A stretch of 64,000 bases of DNA. It comes from Physcomitrium patens (taxonomy: Eukaryota; Streptophyta; Bryopsida; Funariales; Funariaceae). Below, in pieces: positions 12,644 to 25,247 of the stretch. The position numbers and the translations under genes are program-made. The stretch spans positions 817,543-881,542 of the forward strand of contig NC_037269.1 of assembly GCF_000002425.4 (NCBI RefSeq), in the 5' to 3' direction. The notes below the pieces were generated by a model. That model made no database searches. It had not been told where the DNA came from and saw only the letters and a list, made by a program, of their open reading frames with translations. Each line of letters begins with the position of its first letter. The stretch's first letter is position 1.

Positions 12644-14160
12644 CTTTAAATTCTTTCAAGTATTATATAAAAAACCAAAAAAAAATTTAGTAAATAGAAG
12701 CTATAAGTAAGTATTAGACACATTAAATATATATACATATAGTAAACAATTGAAACCTAATTTTGGTAAGAAGCTCATTAAAATAATATTACATGATTAT
12801 ATGGCATTCAAATAAAATGTAAAATTATATTCCAAAAAACATTTGAATGGATAAAACATGTAAAGAATATACTTTTAGTAATAGTTTGTTTGGAGGTGTA
12901 AGTATTAGACACATTAATACATTAAAATAATAGTTTTTAATTTTTAATTTTTAATAAAGTCTCTTGCATATTGTCTTGGAAAGTGGTCATAAAAGGCCTT
13001 GAAGAGATGTTGTAGCCACAATCGAAGGTATGTTTCCAAAAAGAATTAATGACTTTAAAATTACACTTTACACCAAAATTCAAAGTATATACATCCTACA
13101 TATAAGAACTAGCTATGGCAAAGACAATGCATGTTAATTAATATTCCAAGCACCACAATGGTTTATCCATCCTTGACGTTGTGAAATCATTTGTGATGCA
13201 AGTGTAAAGAGGAAGTGAAATATTTTTTGGAGTTTTTTTGTTGAAAAAAAGAAAAAAAAAAGAAAAAAGGAAACAAATGAAAAGAAAGAAAGAAGCTTGA
13301 ATGTGCTTTATAAATGTGTGAAGATTTATCTTGACACAAAATTATCTTGCATATTGGCATAAATCTCTCACTAGAATAAAATCATTAAAATGTTACTTTA
13401 TAAAACATTTGGAATTTTATTGTTCCATGAATGCAAGAATAAGAATAAAGGAACCAAAAAATCTTGGCAAACATGCAATTAGTATCCCTTTATATTTACT
13501 ATTTAATCTATCTATTTTTAGAATATTTCTAAAACTAACTTATAGATAGATGTGATTAAAAAATGTAACAACTTTGAAAACAAAGTTTATAAAATTAGGT
13601 GAGTTTTATTTTTTCTTTGACAATAGATAATCAAAATATTAATCTCCAAATATTTGAGATAATTATGATTGTATACATATACATATTTTGCTAAATTTAA
13701 ACTTTAATAGTATTATTTTATACTACTACTAATAATATATTATTTTTATTATTAGTATTATTAGGTTAACATTTTTTGATTCATTTAATTTAATTTTATT
13801 TATCTTTTTTTCCAATCTATAGAAATCCTTTTATTTTAAAATTTTATATTTTTATTACATTGAATTCGTAATAGAGGTGTTTTTTAAATCATTTGAATGC
13901 ATGCACCAAAAAAGCTGGGCCTTGGTTAGACATACAATTTTTTTAAATTGAAATAATCAGTTTACTCATATTGTCACGATTTACTAATCTCCAATGTACG
14001 TTTAAAGCAAACATGCCAAGCACAAATTCTTCTAAACCCAAATTGAATGAAACAACAAGAACAATAAATCACGTAGATTAAAATAGTGGAAACGATTCCA
14101 AATCACCCTCGTTAAAAGCAGGGGCGAATCGTCATGTTAAAAGTGTTACTTACTAACACA
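12215..14160. other. AT-rich intergenic DNA
   Basis: Very AT-rich with a (TA)n run at 12609-12640, a triplicated short motif (acaatatataatt) near 12530-12562 and purine runs near 13240-13295. The ORF at 13331-13549 has AT-driven composition and no supporting splice sites. I see no gene. Confidence 0.6.
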
Positions 14161-14716
14161 AGACGATGCGGGTGTGAAAAGGGAAAATCACGGCTACGTA
14201 AGCCAGGGAGCTTCGGTTTCCAGACCTAGTGCCGAACGTGAGAACAACCAGCAACTGGGAGTAGCCGGTGAGAGACCAGTTCATCGCATCTCCGATGCGG
14301 GGGAGAAGGGAGGGTCTCTACTTTCTTTTCCTTCGGGAGGGAGGGCGAGGGCATCTCCGACGACGATGAGTCGCCGACTGCTGTTCTGGCCTTGAATTCG
14401 CCCTTCCGGTCTGAAGTGAAGGCGCGTCACGTTGTTGCGTTAGGGTTAGGGGGGAGCTTCTCTGTGCCGTGTTTCTACCAGCTTCATCGCCTCCGCAACC
14501 AGGTTCATCACACCACTCTTCCCGCGATTCTTTACTTTTTTTCTTTTTAATTTTCGCTTTTTTGTTTCCGACTCGTTTCGCTTGCATCTCGCCGTGCGAA
14601 TGAATTTTTTGGTAGGTGTTCAATTAGTGTCAACCGACGACGGGAGGTGTTGGTGGTGCTGCGCGTGGTTTTAGTCTGCCGGTGTGTGCTGCGCAAATGC
14701 TGCTTAGATAGTTATA

Positions 14717-14755
<39 letters not shown>

Positions 14756-15128
14756 ATAGGTGTATAATTTGTTGTATTCAATCTGCTTCGTATATTGTCC
14801 AACTATGAAGTGACTACCGTGACGAGCAGATTTGTGGTTTTCATGGAGTTTGTATCGGTGGACTTAGGGCCTGTGTGAAGTGTATGATTGCCTATGTTTG
14901 TTGTCTAAAGCATGGCTGCTGAATGTGAGGTTTTCTCGTATTGAGGATTGTGTTGACGTTTACTCTCTGTTTTGAAATTCTTTTTTTTAAAAAAAATGTT
15001 TATTAGCACTGTGGCGAATTGTTTTTTTTGTTGTTTCTGATTCTTTATTTTTCCGCCCTTGTCTGTTTCTATCTTTTTAGAAAGATTACTCTACTGTCTC
15101 ACCTGGGATTTGGGGTAACTTTACCAAG
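14161..15128 (+). promoter_or_regulatory. TAF15-like gene 5' region: GC-rich leader and probable leader intron
   Basis: GC content rises sharply at about 14160. The segment contains a TTAGGGTTAGGG motif near 14440-14452 (telo-box-like in reverse), then a plausible donor (CAACCAG before GTTCAT, near 14504) and an AT-rich stretch with a (TA)n run at 14712-14754 that looks like a leader intron. Acceptors lie near 15080 and at 15128. The N-terminal RRM half expected for TAF15 (an RNP2-like VYVSNLP motif) was looked for here in all frames and not found. Antisense and overlapping ORFs at 14174-14623 show no coding character. Confidence 0.4.
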
Positions 15129-18100
15129 GTCATCAACGAGTTCAAGGTGATGCTATCGTTGCGTACGAGAGATCGCGAGCTGCAACGTCTGCCATAAGTT
15201 GGTTCAGCAACACGGAGTTCATGATGGCCGAGATCAAGAACGACTCCCAGCCGCTGAGTTTTGAAATCCCCCCTCCATCGATTTCCGCTTCCTTTCGAGG
15301 TGCAACTGAAATTGAAGATGACTCAGTTTTGCCGCGAGATAGCGAGGGAGAGAACGTTGAAGGACCTGGAGGGGGAGATTATGAAGGAGGTGGAGGTGGT
15401 GGAAGTTATCCAGGCGCAGCGGGAGGTCGAGGGCGGGGTCATGCAGAAGCCAAGCCATGGCAACAAGAAGGAGATTGGCCTTGCCCAAATCCAAGGTTTG
15501 TATCAATTTTGCACACCACTGCTAGTACTTTAGAATTTTTGTATCATTAACGGTTTGAAACTTTTGTCTCGTTGGCGTCGGATCCCACATTAGTGTAGAT
15601 CCTTGGTGCAGAAATAATCTATGCATGTATCGAATCCGCATTCAACCGTGTATAACAACGGATGAAGAGTTCTCGTGAACTTGATAGGGACCCATCATAC
15701 TCTCTTCAAAGTGTACTCTTGAAACCTCATAGAGTCTTGGTGCTTTGTTTTGGAAATGATAAAAAACGAACTATGATCCTTACCGGACGAACAGTAGTTT
15801 CAACGGAACCGTTCGAAGAAGTCATTCGATTTCCTCTTCGTAAGCACTGCGTGTTTCTTGCTTGAGCGTCCCTTAAACATGTTGCCCTTCTTTATGATCT
15901 ACATAAGAACTTTATGACATGTTTCAGAAATGCACATATTGGATATTGTACTTGTATGATGTTTTTTACAATCCTCTTCCTTAATCCTATTATCTGAACC
16001 AGGACGCCATACAAGTTAGTAGCAGCTACAGGATGTAATAGTTGGCCCAATCGAAAGCGCATTGTAACCGTGGCGATCTTGTTTATGCCTCTTCCTTGTA
16101 ATCTATATGGTCTTGTTCCGCTGGAAACCCCCGATGTTTAAACAATGGCAATCATTAGCATGATGGGAGTGATGGTTTTATTAAGTAAATAATATCATTT
16201 TTTTAAAATACATTTATCTTAAACTGACGCATGCCGTTTAGGCTGGATCTCACCCACGGGATTAGCCAAATGTTGTCAGATCACTCTAATAGTCTGTTTT
16301 AGTGTCGTACATCTAGATCTAAATGCAGTTTTTCTTTTTTCTTTTTTGCAAACATTCAGTATGTTGTTTGAGCTCACGTTAGAAATCGACTGGCAATTTA
16401 TTGTGTTGCTTATTGCTTCAGAATAGCTGGTTTCTGAGAGTTTCTTTCTGCGCTGGAAGTAATCTGGGAAGGAATGCTACTGGTTGTGGTATGGTAGTTG
16501 CTTTAACTGCTGGATGTTCTGAATTGTGAACCCCACTCGTGTATTTTGGTTACCTCTTTGCTGGAAGACTTTTCCAGTGAACATTACTTTAGGAAAATTT
16601 GATGTATCTATTCATACAATTTTAATACTTCTAGTGTTTCCTTGATGAACAGAGGTGAAGGGGTATACCCTATAGTCTGCACGAACCTACAATGTGTGGA
16701 TCTGGTAATCTAACTCTTTACGAGTATGACTGTCATGGAATAACCATGACGTCTATTGATTGTGCCAAGTATTTCTAATTCCCGATCTAAATGTTAATGA
16801 CTGTGTGCAGCTGTTCCAACATCAATTTTTCATTTCGGGGCATTTGCAATCGCTGCAGTACTGCTCGTCCAGCAGGAAATATGGCAGCTTTTGGAGGAGG
16901 TCCGGGGGGTGGTCGAGGACGAGGTCGAGGTCCTGGTGACGCTGGGAGAGGAAGAGGATCCGGTGGTCCACCAAGTCTTTTTGGTCCAAGTGATTGGAAT
17001 TGTCCAATGTTAGTTTTCTATGCACTTGCTGCTATTAAACTGATTCAATATCCAGTTTAAAGATGCCAGTTACTTGCATTTAGTCAGCGTGGAGGATCTA
17101 TTCTTGTTCCCTCCAGCTGGATGCTTGTTTTGCTGTTCACGTCTTCAAAGGCATTCTCTTGTGTTGAAGGATTTTCTAGATCCGCATAGTTTAAGGGATC
17201 CGCCAAGTTTTCCTTATTTTTTATGGTTCATGCAGGTGTGGCAACATAAATTGGGCAAAGCGCACAAAATGTAACATCTGCAACACTGCCAAACCTGGTT
17301 TCAATGAAGGCGGTGCCAGGTGTTTTGTCTTGATGTGCTGCATCTTATATCTCGTCAAATTCAGTAGGTTTGTAATTTCAAGCTTCGGAAAACTTCACTA
17401 TTATGGTGAAATCTTGTCCTGACATAATGGCCCTTTCTTGCTATTTTCCTCTTTCTGTTTTTGCTACACAGAGAGGGCCGTGCAGGAGGATACAAAGAAT
17501 TTGATGAGGCTGAGATTGAGGAAACAAAACGCAGGCGACGGGAGATGGAAGAGGTTGTTTTTTGACCTTACTTTCAAAGTGATATTAAATTAATTGTCGG
17601 GATGTTTGTCGAAACAGTGGCAGGATGCTGCTTGTTCTCTGCCATACTTTCCTCTGATTAGTCCATTAACGCTGCGTTTATTTGACTTCATTTTTTATCT
17701 TAACAGAGGAATTTCCTTCATAAATGTACTTTATCAGTCTGGGATGTATGCATTGGTTTTGGGTTGGAGGATTGATTCTTGAGGGTTTCCTCATGATCTT
17801 AAGACACTTAGTTTTACATCCAGGACGACGGAGAGATGTACGATGAATTTGGCAATCTTAAGAAGAAGTTTCGCTCGAAGGCCAAAGTAGGTGACTCGCA
17901 GGTTGGATCAGGTTTGACAACTGGTGGGATGGGTAAGGCTGGTTGGGACATGGAAGAATTAGGCGTGGTGGAGGTCTCGAGGGAGAGGAGCAAAGACCGC
18001 AATAGTTCCTGGTCCGACCGTGATCTATCTGATCGGGGAGGAAGGGATTATAATCAGAACGTCGAGAGTGGTCGAAGTAGATCACGAAGCCGTGAAGTTG

Positions 18101-18294
18101 GAAGAGGGTCAGCGCGCGGGCGTGCTGTGGATGAGTGGGATACTAGAGAGAGAGACAGACCTTCGGATCGGTTTCGGGGTGAACTAGCTATTAAGGATCA
18201 TGACAGATCATATCATGAGTCAGGGAAGGACAAGTTTGGCGAGGAGCTGCGTGGCCGAAAGCGATTAAGAGAGCGTGATAGGTTCTTAGATTAA
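15129..18294 (+). CDS. TAF15: TAF15-like protein: partial RRM plus two RanBP2 zinc fingers
   Basis: Exons 15129-15495, 16811-17008, 17236-17319, 17472-17553 and 17824-18294 join by GT-AG introns with matching phases and end at TAA. It resembles plant TAF15 (TBP-associated factor, TFIID-linked RNA-binding protein): AKPWQQEGDWPCPNPSC, then an RGG-type Gly/Arg stretch, the second finger DWNCPMCGNINWAKRTKCNIC, then EETKRRRREMEEDDGEMYDE and an Arg/Ser/Asp-rich tail. Both fingers keep all four cysteines and the conserved W and N. Exon 1 opens with QGDAIVAYE, matching the RNP1 strand of the RRM, then a helix ending SAISWFSNTEF. The last strand (HGNTIGVF in the family, from memory) is missing, and the RNP2 half was not found. 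The first ATG at 15221 would give 369 aa without the RRM remnant. Expected role: nuclear RNA binding in transcription and splicing. Confidence 0.8.
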
Positions 18295-20542
18295 CTTTCA
18301 TGGGTATGATAATAGTACAATTGGTGAGTCCATTCTGCCCATCCATGACGCTAACTGAGGACTGATCTGGAGAGACTATGTTCATGAAGAAACTGGCTCA
18401 TATTTCACACCGAATAAGCTTTTGCTTACTGAAGTTTGGAACAACTGGAAGTGCCGAATCAGATTTTTGGGTGAACAGGGAGTTACGTATTTTAAAGCCT
18501 AGTGATAACTACGAATCAAGTTTTTGTAGAAGCAACCACTATGGCCATCAGTCTGGAAAATATCCCTGAAATCACTGGAATGCAGCCAACTGATTAGCCA
18601 ATTTTGAATAGCTGTTGAGATCTGCACAATTTAAGAGGAAATCCAACATTTCTCAACCTGTGGCGAGGTTCCTGACTACTTTTCTACAGTGATTATGATC
18701 GATTCTAATTATGCGCATCCCGGTCGACTGAGTCAATGGAACAGTTACAGCTTGAAGCTCTGGAAACAGTGACCCAAAAGTTCGTGAGACGATGTAAGAC
18801 GTGTAAGACGTGTAAGAGGATGTTCTTTAGCCAGAAAAAGAGAATTACATTCTGTTCGTGACGGTCTTCATGAGGATATTAATACAACCCATTGGCTGTG
18901 TACATGTGAGCTTGGTGTTAGGGTGTGTTCTAAAAAATATATCTTTCTATACTGTATTCTACCGTGCAAACCACATCCCTGTTTCTACATGTTCATGCTT
19001 TTAGTGCTTATGGTATGCATTAAAAAGCTTTTTGCTGCAATGGGGATGTTGATAGTATATAATACTTCTATGTTTAGTATCTGGAGTTCCGTTAATTTGA
19101 ATAAAAATGCGAGTGTTTCAATGTATATGATATGTATTCACGTTCATTTATTTATTTTTAATTTTGATTCTACATAAAAAGTACTTAACTGCATAAAAAC
19201 GGTTTCACCCGTATGTGTTTTACATTTGGTTTATCTGTTTTTCATAAAAAAGGACTAAATTGGAACATTTTCTTTCATTAATTGAATTATTTTTTAATCT
19301 TCTTGTCGCCTTACTGCACTTAACGATTCAGAGTTTTCTCCCATTTATGATTCTCTCAATTTAACTAATTACTTTCTTAGATTATCATAACCATCATTAT
19401 CATTGTTTTTTTTTGAATGCTCTGATCTCAATAGATGTTTACAAATCATGCCTTGTAAATCTTAAGAAAAATGTACAGTATGAAATTAACTATCTTTACA
19501 AAATTGCCTGAGAATCATATTGTTTTTAGGATCTCATTCTGTGAAACCATACGATGCGACGATAAAACGTAACTCATTAATGTTTTATGCGCTGATAAAA
19601 TGTGCAAGTCTTATCCCCGTTCTCTTTTAATTACATTCTATGAAATCTTGCAAATTTACCTAGAAACCCCGGTGGCCAGTCACGACCTGAGCGCGCCAGC
19701 TGGCGAGAGACGTTGCCATGCTGTCCTCGCCTTGCTGGCGAGTTGATTCCAGCGTGGCAAACCTTTCGTACGTGAGTACCGGACCTGTGGGCTTGGATCC
19801 AAGCCATCCTGGGACTCCAATCCTAAATGTCGAACCTTATGGAGGCCAAAAGTCCCAATCGTTCATGATTCGGAGTTCTTGTTTTTTCGTTTAACCAAAA
19901 AGATTGTGATAACTTTGTTGACGTGGCACTATGTCATTCATCACTTTTGTAATTTTTTTATAATATGAAGTGAAAATACATTCTTGTTTTTAGAATGTGT
20001 TATTCTGGAACAGTGATTTTATATTAACTTCAAAGGGCAGTATTCTTAAAAGCGAAGTTGTCGTATTATATAGGATTCATGGAGTGGTATATTCTTTTAG
20101 TTTTCTTACATATTGCTACTGTGACCAACTCGCACACCTCTTCAATGTGTATCTTTTCAAATATTACGACTTTGAGATTAGGGTTGTAAACAATGTGTTT
20201 TTTTAATTGTTAATTTATGACTAAAGAAGCAAATGTTTTTGAAAAGATAGTCGCCTAAAATTGTTTTTTTTTTATTAAAGCAACGAATTTAGTACATACT
20301 CTGATTTATTTCTATTTTTTTTACAAAATGTATATTATAAGAATTTGAAAAAACTATGCATAAATATATATATATATATATATTTCTTAAAGTTCCTTGA
20401 AAGTATTTTTTAAAGCCCAAACAAGGTCATCTTTGAAGGAAATAATTAGTAGGATCACACCCCTACATCCAATTATCTTCTAAAAATACCAAGCAGAATC
20501 AAAATATTAAAATAAGTTAAAAATTTATCTTCACAACAAATC
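18295..20542. other. TAF15 3' region, then AT-rich intergenic DNA with one GC island
   Basis: 18295-18950 has normal complexity and is probably the TAF15-like 3' UTR; it includes a small tandem repeat (gtaagacgt units near 18794-18822). From about 18950 to 20542 the DNA is AT-rich apart from the island listed separately at 19660-19880. A (TA)n run lies at 20363-20384. ORFs at 18923-19177 and 19997-20206 look like chance products of AT-rich sequence. Confidence 0.5.
19660..19880 (+). other. Isolated GC-rich island with a possible 18-codon first exon
   Basis: About 220 bases of high GC stand alone in AT-rich DNA. Within it an ATG at 19718 reads 18 codons (MLSSPCWRVDSSVANLSY) directly into a strong GTGAGT donor at 19772. 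The block also has a short inverted repeat (cgccagctggcg) and a repeated ctggcgag motif. No acceptor in matching phase was identified with confidence downstream, and the gene at 20543 has its own ATG. It could be a leader exon, a decayed element fragment or a regulatory island. Confidence 0.2.
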
Positions 20543-22006
20543 ATGAAGATTCATAGCAATTCAGGTGAAAAAAAGAAGAATGTGAAAGAAGATGCAAAGA
20601 AAAATGATGTTCGGAGTGTTGTGGGTAAACCTAGTGATTCTAAAACTCCCAAAAACTCATTGACCGCAGCTGAATTAAAAAAAAAGGAAAATGCTGAAAT
20701 TCTATTGAAATTGTCCATGGTAATATCAGAATCATACTCACAATTATGTTGAATGTGTGTCATTTGATTGCAACTTTCTCCCTAAAATCATACATTAGAC
20801 TTAAGTACTTGTCTCGAATGATTTGAACTTTTTCAATATGAAAATTGCAAAATCTCAGCAATCATGTATGACCTAGGTAAGATGTAATCAGTAGGGCACG
20901 AATAAACTTATTAGGAAATTAAAAAAAGATTGGATTTATTTTTTATTACTTAATCTTTTAGGAGTAAAAAAAATTTCAGTAGGTTAATGAAGGAGTTCAA
21001 TGAATGCACTTCGAGTCATGCTACTTGAGTAATCGCAGTGATAAAAGATTATTCAAGTAGAATGGCTTTTAAATCGCAAATGATACATAGTTGTATGGCA
21101 TGTAATATTGATGATCTTGTATATTAATCAGATGAACCTAACATAATTTTAAAAACATTAAATTTTCAGCTAAAAAAATAAGAATATCTTCTGAATGCAA
21201 AAATGAAGACGTAGTCTCATAAACGTTTCCTTAGAATAGCATATTATTCAAAAAGAATTTATACGTCTTTATTGTAGAATGGATTTAGACAGGAGAGAAC
21301 TTTTCTCGTTTCATATTTTGTGATTTTTTTTGAATAATTGATTTTACTCTTGTATTTATGAAGAATTTGTGCGAGAATTGCAGAACCTGTGGAGAAGAAT
21401 AAACGCTGGATATATAATTCTTAGAAACCCAGGGAATAGTCACTACATCGACTCATTCCAATGGCTCGTAGAATTGGTAATCAAATCCTAAAAACCTTCT
21501 TCCATTAGCTACACAAAAATCGATAAGTCAACATCGTAAGACAAGTGAAGGATATTCGGAGTTCATAACCTGTACGCACTGCATACACTTCCGACAGAAG
21601 TCTACTCATTAAAATTAAAAACTAAAAGTAAGAAGACCACGAACGAAAACAGTGCAGCATGATCTGTCATCACGTTTTTTAGAAAAAGAAATATGAAAAT
21701 AAGAGAGGAGAGGGATGTGGCACACCGTAGATGGAGCCAGCAAACAGAGCGTTCGCGCACAAAAGAGACAAGTACGTGGAGTTTGGAGAAGCTCTGGCGA
21801 GAGCCAAGGTAGCGTGGCCGAAGCCGCCGAGGCCTCCGCCGGTGTTCGTCCCCGCGAAGGAGAAAGCTCGTCGCAAGGCCGAGCTGCGAGCAGCCCGAGC
21901 GGCGCAACAACTGAAGGCGGCCATCAAGCAGCAGCAGGAAAAGCAGCACCAGAGCAGCGCTCCTCGTGCTCAGACTCAACCCCGTCCTCCCCCCGCCCCC
22001 GCCTAA
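20543..22006 (+). CDS. Unrecognised three-exon protein, 181 aa
   Basis: Exons 20543-20719, 21384-21476 and 21731-22006 join at phase-0 GT-AG junctions (59, 31 and 91 codons) and end at TAA. Exon 1 starts with an ATG and encodes a Lys-rich, disordered segment. Exon 2 is short but clearly coding (NLWRRINAGYIILRNPG), flanked by AATTGCAG and GTAATC. Exon 3 follows ACCGTAG, starts with Met, is much more GC-rich, and encodes FAHKRDKYVEFGEALARAK, a Pro-rich linker, a basic Ala/Lys/Arg helix (residues 125-155), Gln runs and a Pro-rich end. I do not know the family. A small, basic, partly helical protein beside ciliary genes could be axonemal, but that is only context. The jump in GC between exons 2 and 3 is striking. 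ORFs in the other frames over exon 3 are shadows. Confidence 0.55.
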
Positions 22007-22858
22007 CCCCCATCGCCATCGTCACCAAGCCCTCAACCCCACGCCCGCCCCCGGTCGTGAACCTCCGATGGGAGCGAACGTTCCCCTGGTTCCCATGTCG
22101 TTGTGCATTTTGAATTTGCGCGCCGTTGTTACTGGAATGTGACATGGGAATAAAACTATGTTGGGATGGAATATTCCGTTTTGCTTTATCTTTTTCGTTA
22201 ACTTTTTAAAAGAGTTATAGATTGTTTTTTATATTTTATTCGTTTTATTTTTCCTTTTATATTCAAACTTCTTCCCTAATACCTGGTTTGTCACATGAGA
22301 ATCTACGAGTGAGACTATTTTTTTATGTTTATACCAAACAATCTTGAAAATAAAAGAAAGTCCAAAAGACTCTACCACAAGTTGAAAGAGATTTGATTGT
22401 TTAAAATTGTTTGTCGAAATTCAATACAATTGTTTTAATAGATTTGACACACATACCCTAACAATGCTTGGATTCTATTTATAATGTTTATCTTCATGTC
22501 TTCATTCATATTATTTTTTTATTAAATGCTATTTTTATATTTAACTTTAAATAATATAAAACACTATTTATATTTTCTACATTTTGATGTGATTAAGCAA
22601 TAAGTATTTCTTTATATAACTATAGTTCTATATAAAAATTTAAACATAATTAATAGATGAATTATCTCAAATAAAAATTATCATGTTAGAGATTTTTTCA
22701 TGTTGCCAAAAATGTATATAATGTTTTTGATCTAATGTTTAAACAAAATCAGATAAAAATAATTTTAAATGCATCTAAGAATAAATATATTAAATCTGTC
22801 TATTTTCCTTAAAATTCATGGGTATCTCATTAAAGAATAAAATCAAGTGAAGCATTGA

Positions 22859-22895
<37 letters not shown>

Positions 22896-23321
22896 GACTA
22901 AGATTAAAAAGAGAAAATTGGTGAAATCTTTTGTTTTAGGTATTTGTCTAAATATATACAATTGTAATATATTTTTTATGTAAATATATTAGTAGATAAT
23001 AATTGAGACTATTAACACCAATATTTGGCAAGTATTATGGTATGATTTTACTTTATAAGCTTTAAAAAAGTGCTTTAACTTACTCAATTCATACCTTTAA
23101 AATAACAAAAGATGATTGAAAGAGTTCTAAATAAAAAAAATATGTACATCTTTTAAAAAAAATCTGGGTATTTAAGATAACAATTTTAAATTAAGCATTC
23201 TTTTTTGAGCAACTTTCTTTAAAAAACTCTATAGGAACATGCTTCCATTAAATTGTCTTTAAAAGCATATACATAGAAACTAATATATTTTACAGTCTTA
23301 GACAACCATTCAATCTAATTG

Positions 23322-23362
<41 letters not shown>

Positions 23363-23429
23363 CATTCAAAAGATACACAATATTTTTAATATTTTTTCTC
23401 ATATTTTTAAAGAAAATATTTCAAAATAC

Positions 23430-23466
<37 letters not shown>

Positions 23467-25247
23467 TTCATATATACATGAAAGACTTAGAAAACATTTG
23501 TTACAAGATTTTTAAATTTTTTTATGATAACTGATAATATACCAAGTTACTACAAGTTTAATTAATAAGCCTTTGATTGTATGTTCAAGTTAGATGGTGG
23601 AATATTTGAAGCAATTCCAAATTATTTTTCATTTTAATCTTAGCTTATAAATCATCTCAAATTTAAACCAATTTATATAGTTACTTAGTTATTTTTGCTT
23701 GAATTTTTTCGGTTTTTATTTTTTATTTAATATTCTTTATTCTTGCTACAATGGCTAAAATTATTTTGTGAAGAGTTAGCTTGGATGATATTTATTTTTG
23801 CTAGAAAAAAAAATTATTATGTTTTATACTTCTAATTTTATTTTAAATTTATTAATACTTTTATTAGAACATTAGTTGGTTTCTATATGGTTTGAAGTTT
23901 AAATTTTTACTATTTATTTTCACAAATGTCATTGTTGAAATATATCAATGAGATTTTAAAAATTAGAATCCAATGTACATATATTATTTAAGTTGATGTA
24001 TTGTAATATTTTAATTATTCATAAACTTTTTTTTTGGTTTATTAGGTATTTTTAGACAATTTATTAAAATTATAAAATCATCCTACTTGATGAAAATAAT
24101 CATTTTTAAGAATTATAAATGAAAGACAATCAGTTAATATTTGATATTTTTGTAGGGAATAAATTCTTTTGGTTATAGAATAAATTATAAGGTATTATCA
24201 ACACATAAATTTAAAGCTATGAAAAAAAATTAAAGAATAAATTTAAATTTAGAAGCATGTTAAATAGACCCAAGTTTTTACTAAATCAATCTATCCATCC
24301 TAACCATCATGAAAAAAGAAAAAAAAGGAAAAAAAATGACTCTATATTCATTTTTATACTATTGGATTTGCAACCAATAAAGACCAACGACATTCTTCAT
24401 CAAGGTTGAGTCTATTTAGTGAAAGCATGGATATATTTAACATTATCCTAAATTTATCACATTGTTGTAAAACTAACAAAAATTATTATATTAATTTTTT
24501 TTATTCAAATTAATTCCAATGAGTGCAACTTATATTGCTTGATTTGCTTGATTTGAATAGATATGTAACTGAACTTCATTAAGTCAGACTTGTTTGTTTG
24601 ATTCTAAAAACTTTGATTGTGTTTTATCAATAAAAAAGAAAACAAAAAAAAACAAACATAAACAAGGATTTGATATGGCAATATATATATAAATATGTCA
24701 TTTCAAAAATAGTTCGGTAAAAAAATCCATTTTTGCTGTGTAAAGTCGCTGATATACTAAACCTTTATTTTACTACTATTTAAGCCAGTTACTAATTAAA
24801 TCAATGAAATTTGAAATTATGCAACACCGTCCATTGAACCTTCACTATACGTTTCTTCCATGTGTATATGAAGCTTTCTATCAGTCTTTGGACTAGGGTT
24901 TCGTAAAAGTTTTGGAAATTACCCAACTTCATGTAATGTTCACATACATCAAAATCTCAGTTGCTTCTGACGACACAAACTATTGTAACGTAATTGCTAC
25001 ATATTCATATACAACATATTCTACACTAAGCTTCATCTGCAAAGGCTTCGGTGACAGTCCAGAAATGGACCCACTTCTGTCACTTGATAAAAACTGGAAG
25101 CTGCCTCATCCAGGCACAAAACATCTCTGCAAGAATTGAATATTCACACAGCAACCAAGTTCGCTAGCTACAAGGTTTGATGCTTAACTACTTTCACAAC
25201 CAATTGTGAGCACTCGTACAAATGTATACTGTGAGGATCAACGAAGT
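22007..25247. other. AT-rich intergenic DNA, with probable CEP120 3' UTR at its right end
   Basis: Very AT-rich, with (TA)n runs at 22863-22892, 23325-23360 and 23432-23462. ORFs in this span, such as 23319-23534, are translations of the TA repeats. From about 24840 to 25247 the sequence is more complex and probably is the 3' UTR of the minus-strand CEP120 gene. The ORF at 24912-25139 on the plus strand has no splice support. Confidence 0.55.

Noticed and set aside
21602..22145. Minus-strand and alternate plus-frame ORFs over the last exon of the 20543 gene
   Set aside because: Low-complexity Arg/Ser/Leu shadows of a GC-rich exon; the accepted frame has an acceptor with matching phase and a sensible stop.
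23319..23534. ORFs rich in Tyr-Ile repeats, also at 37105-37311, 43682-43870 and 3085-3291
   Set aside because: They are translations of (TA)n microsatellites.
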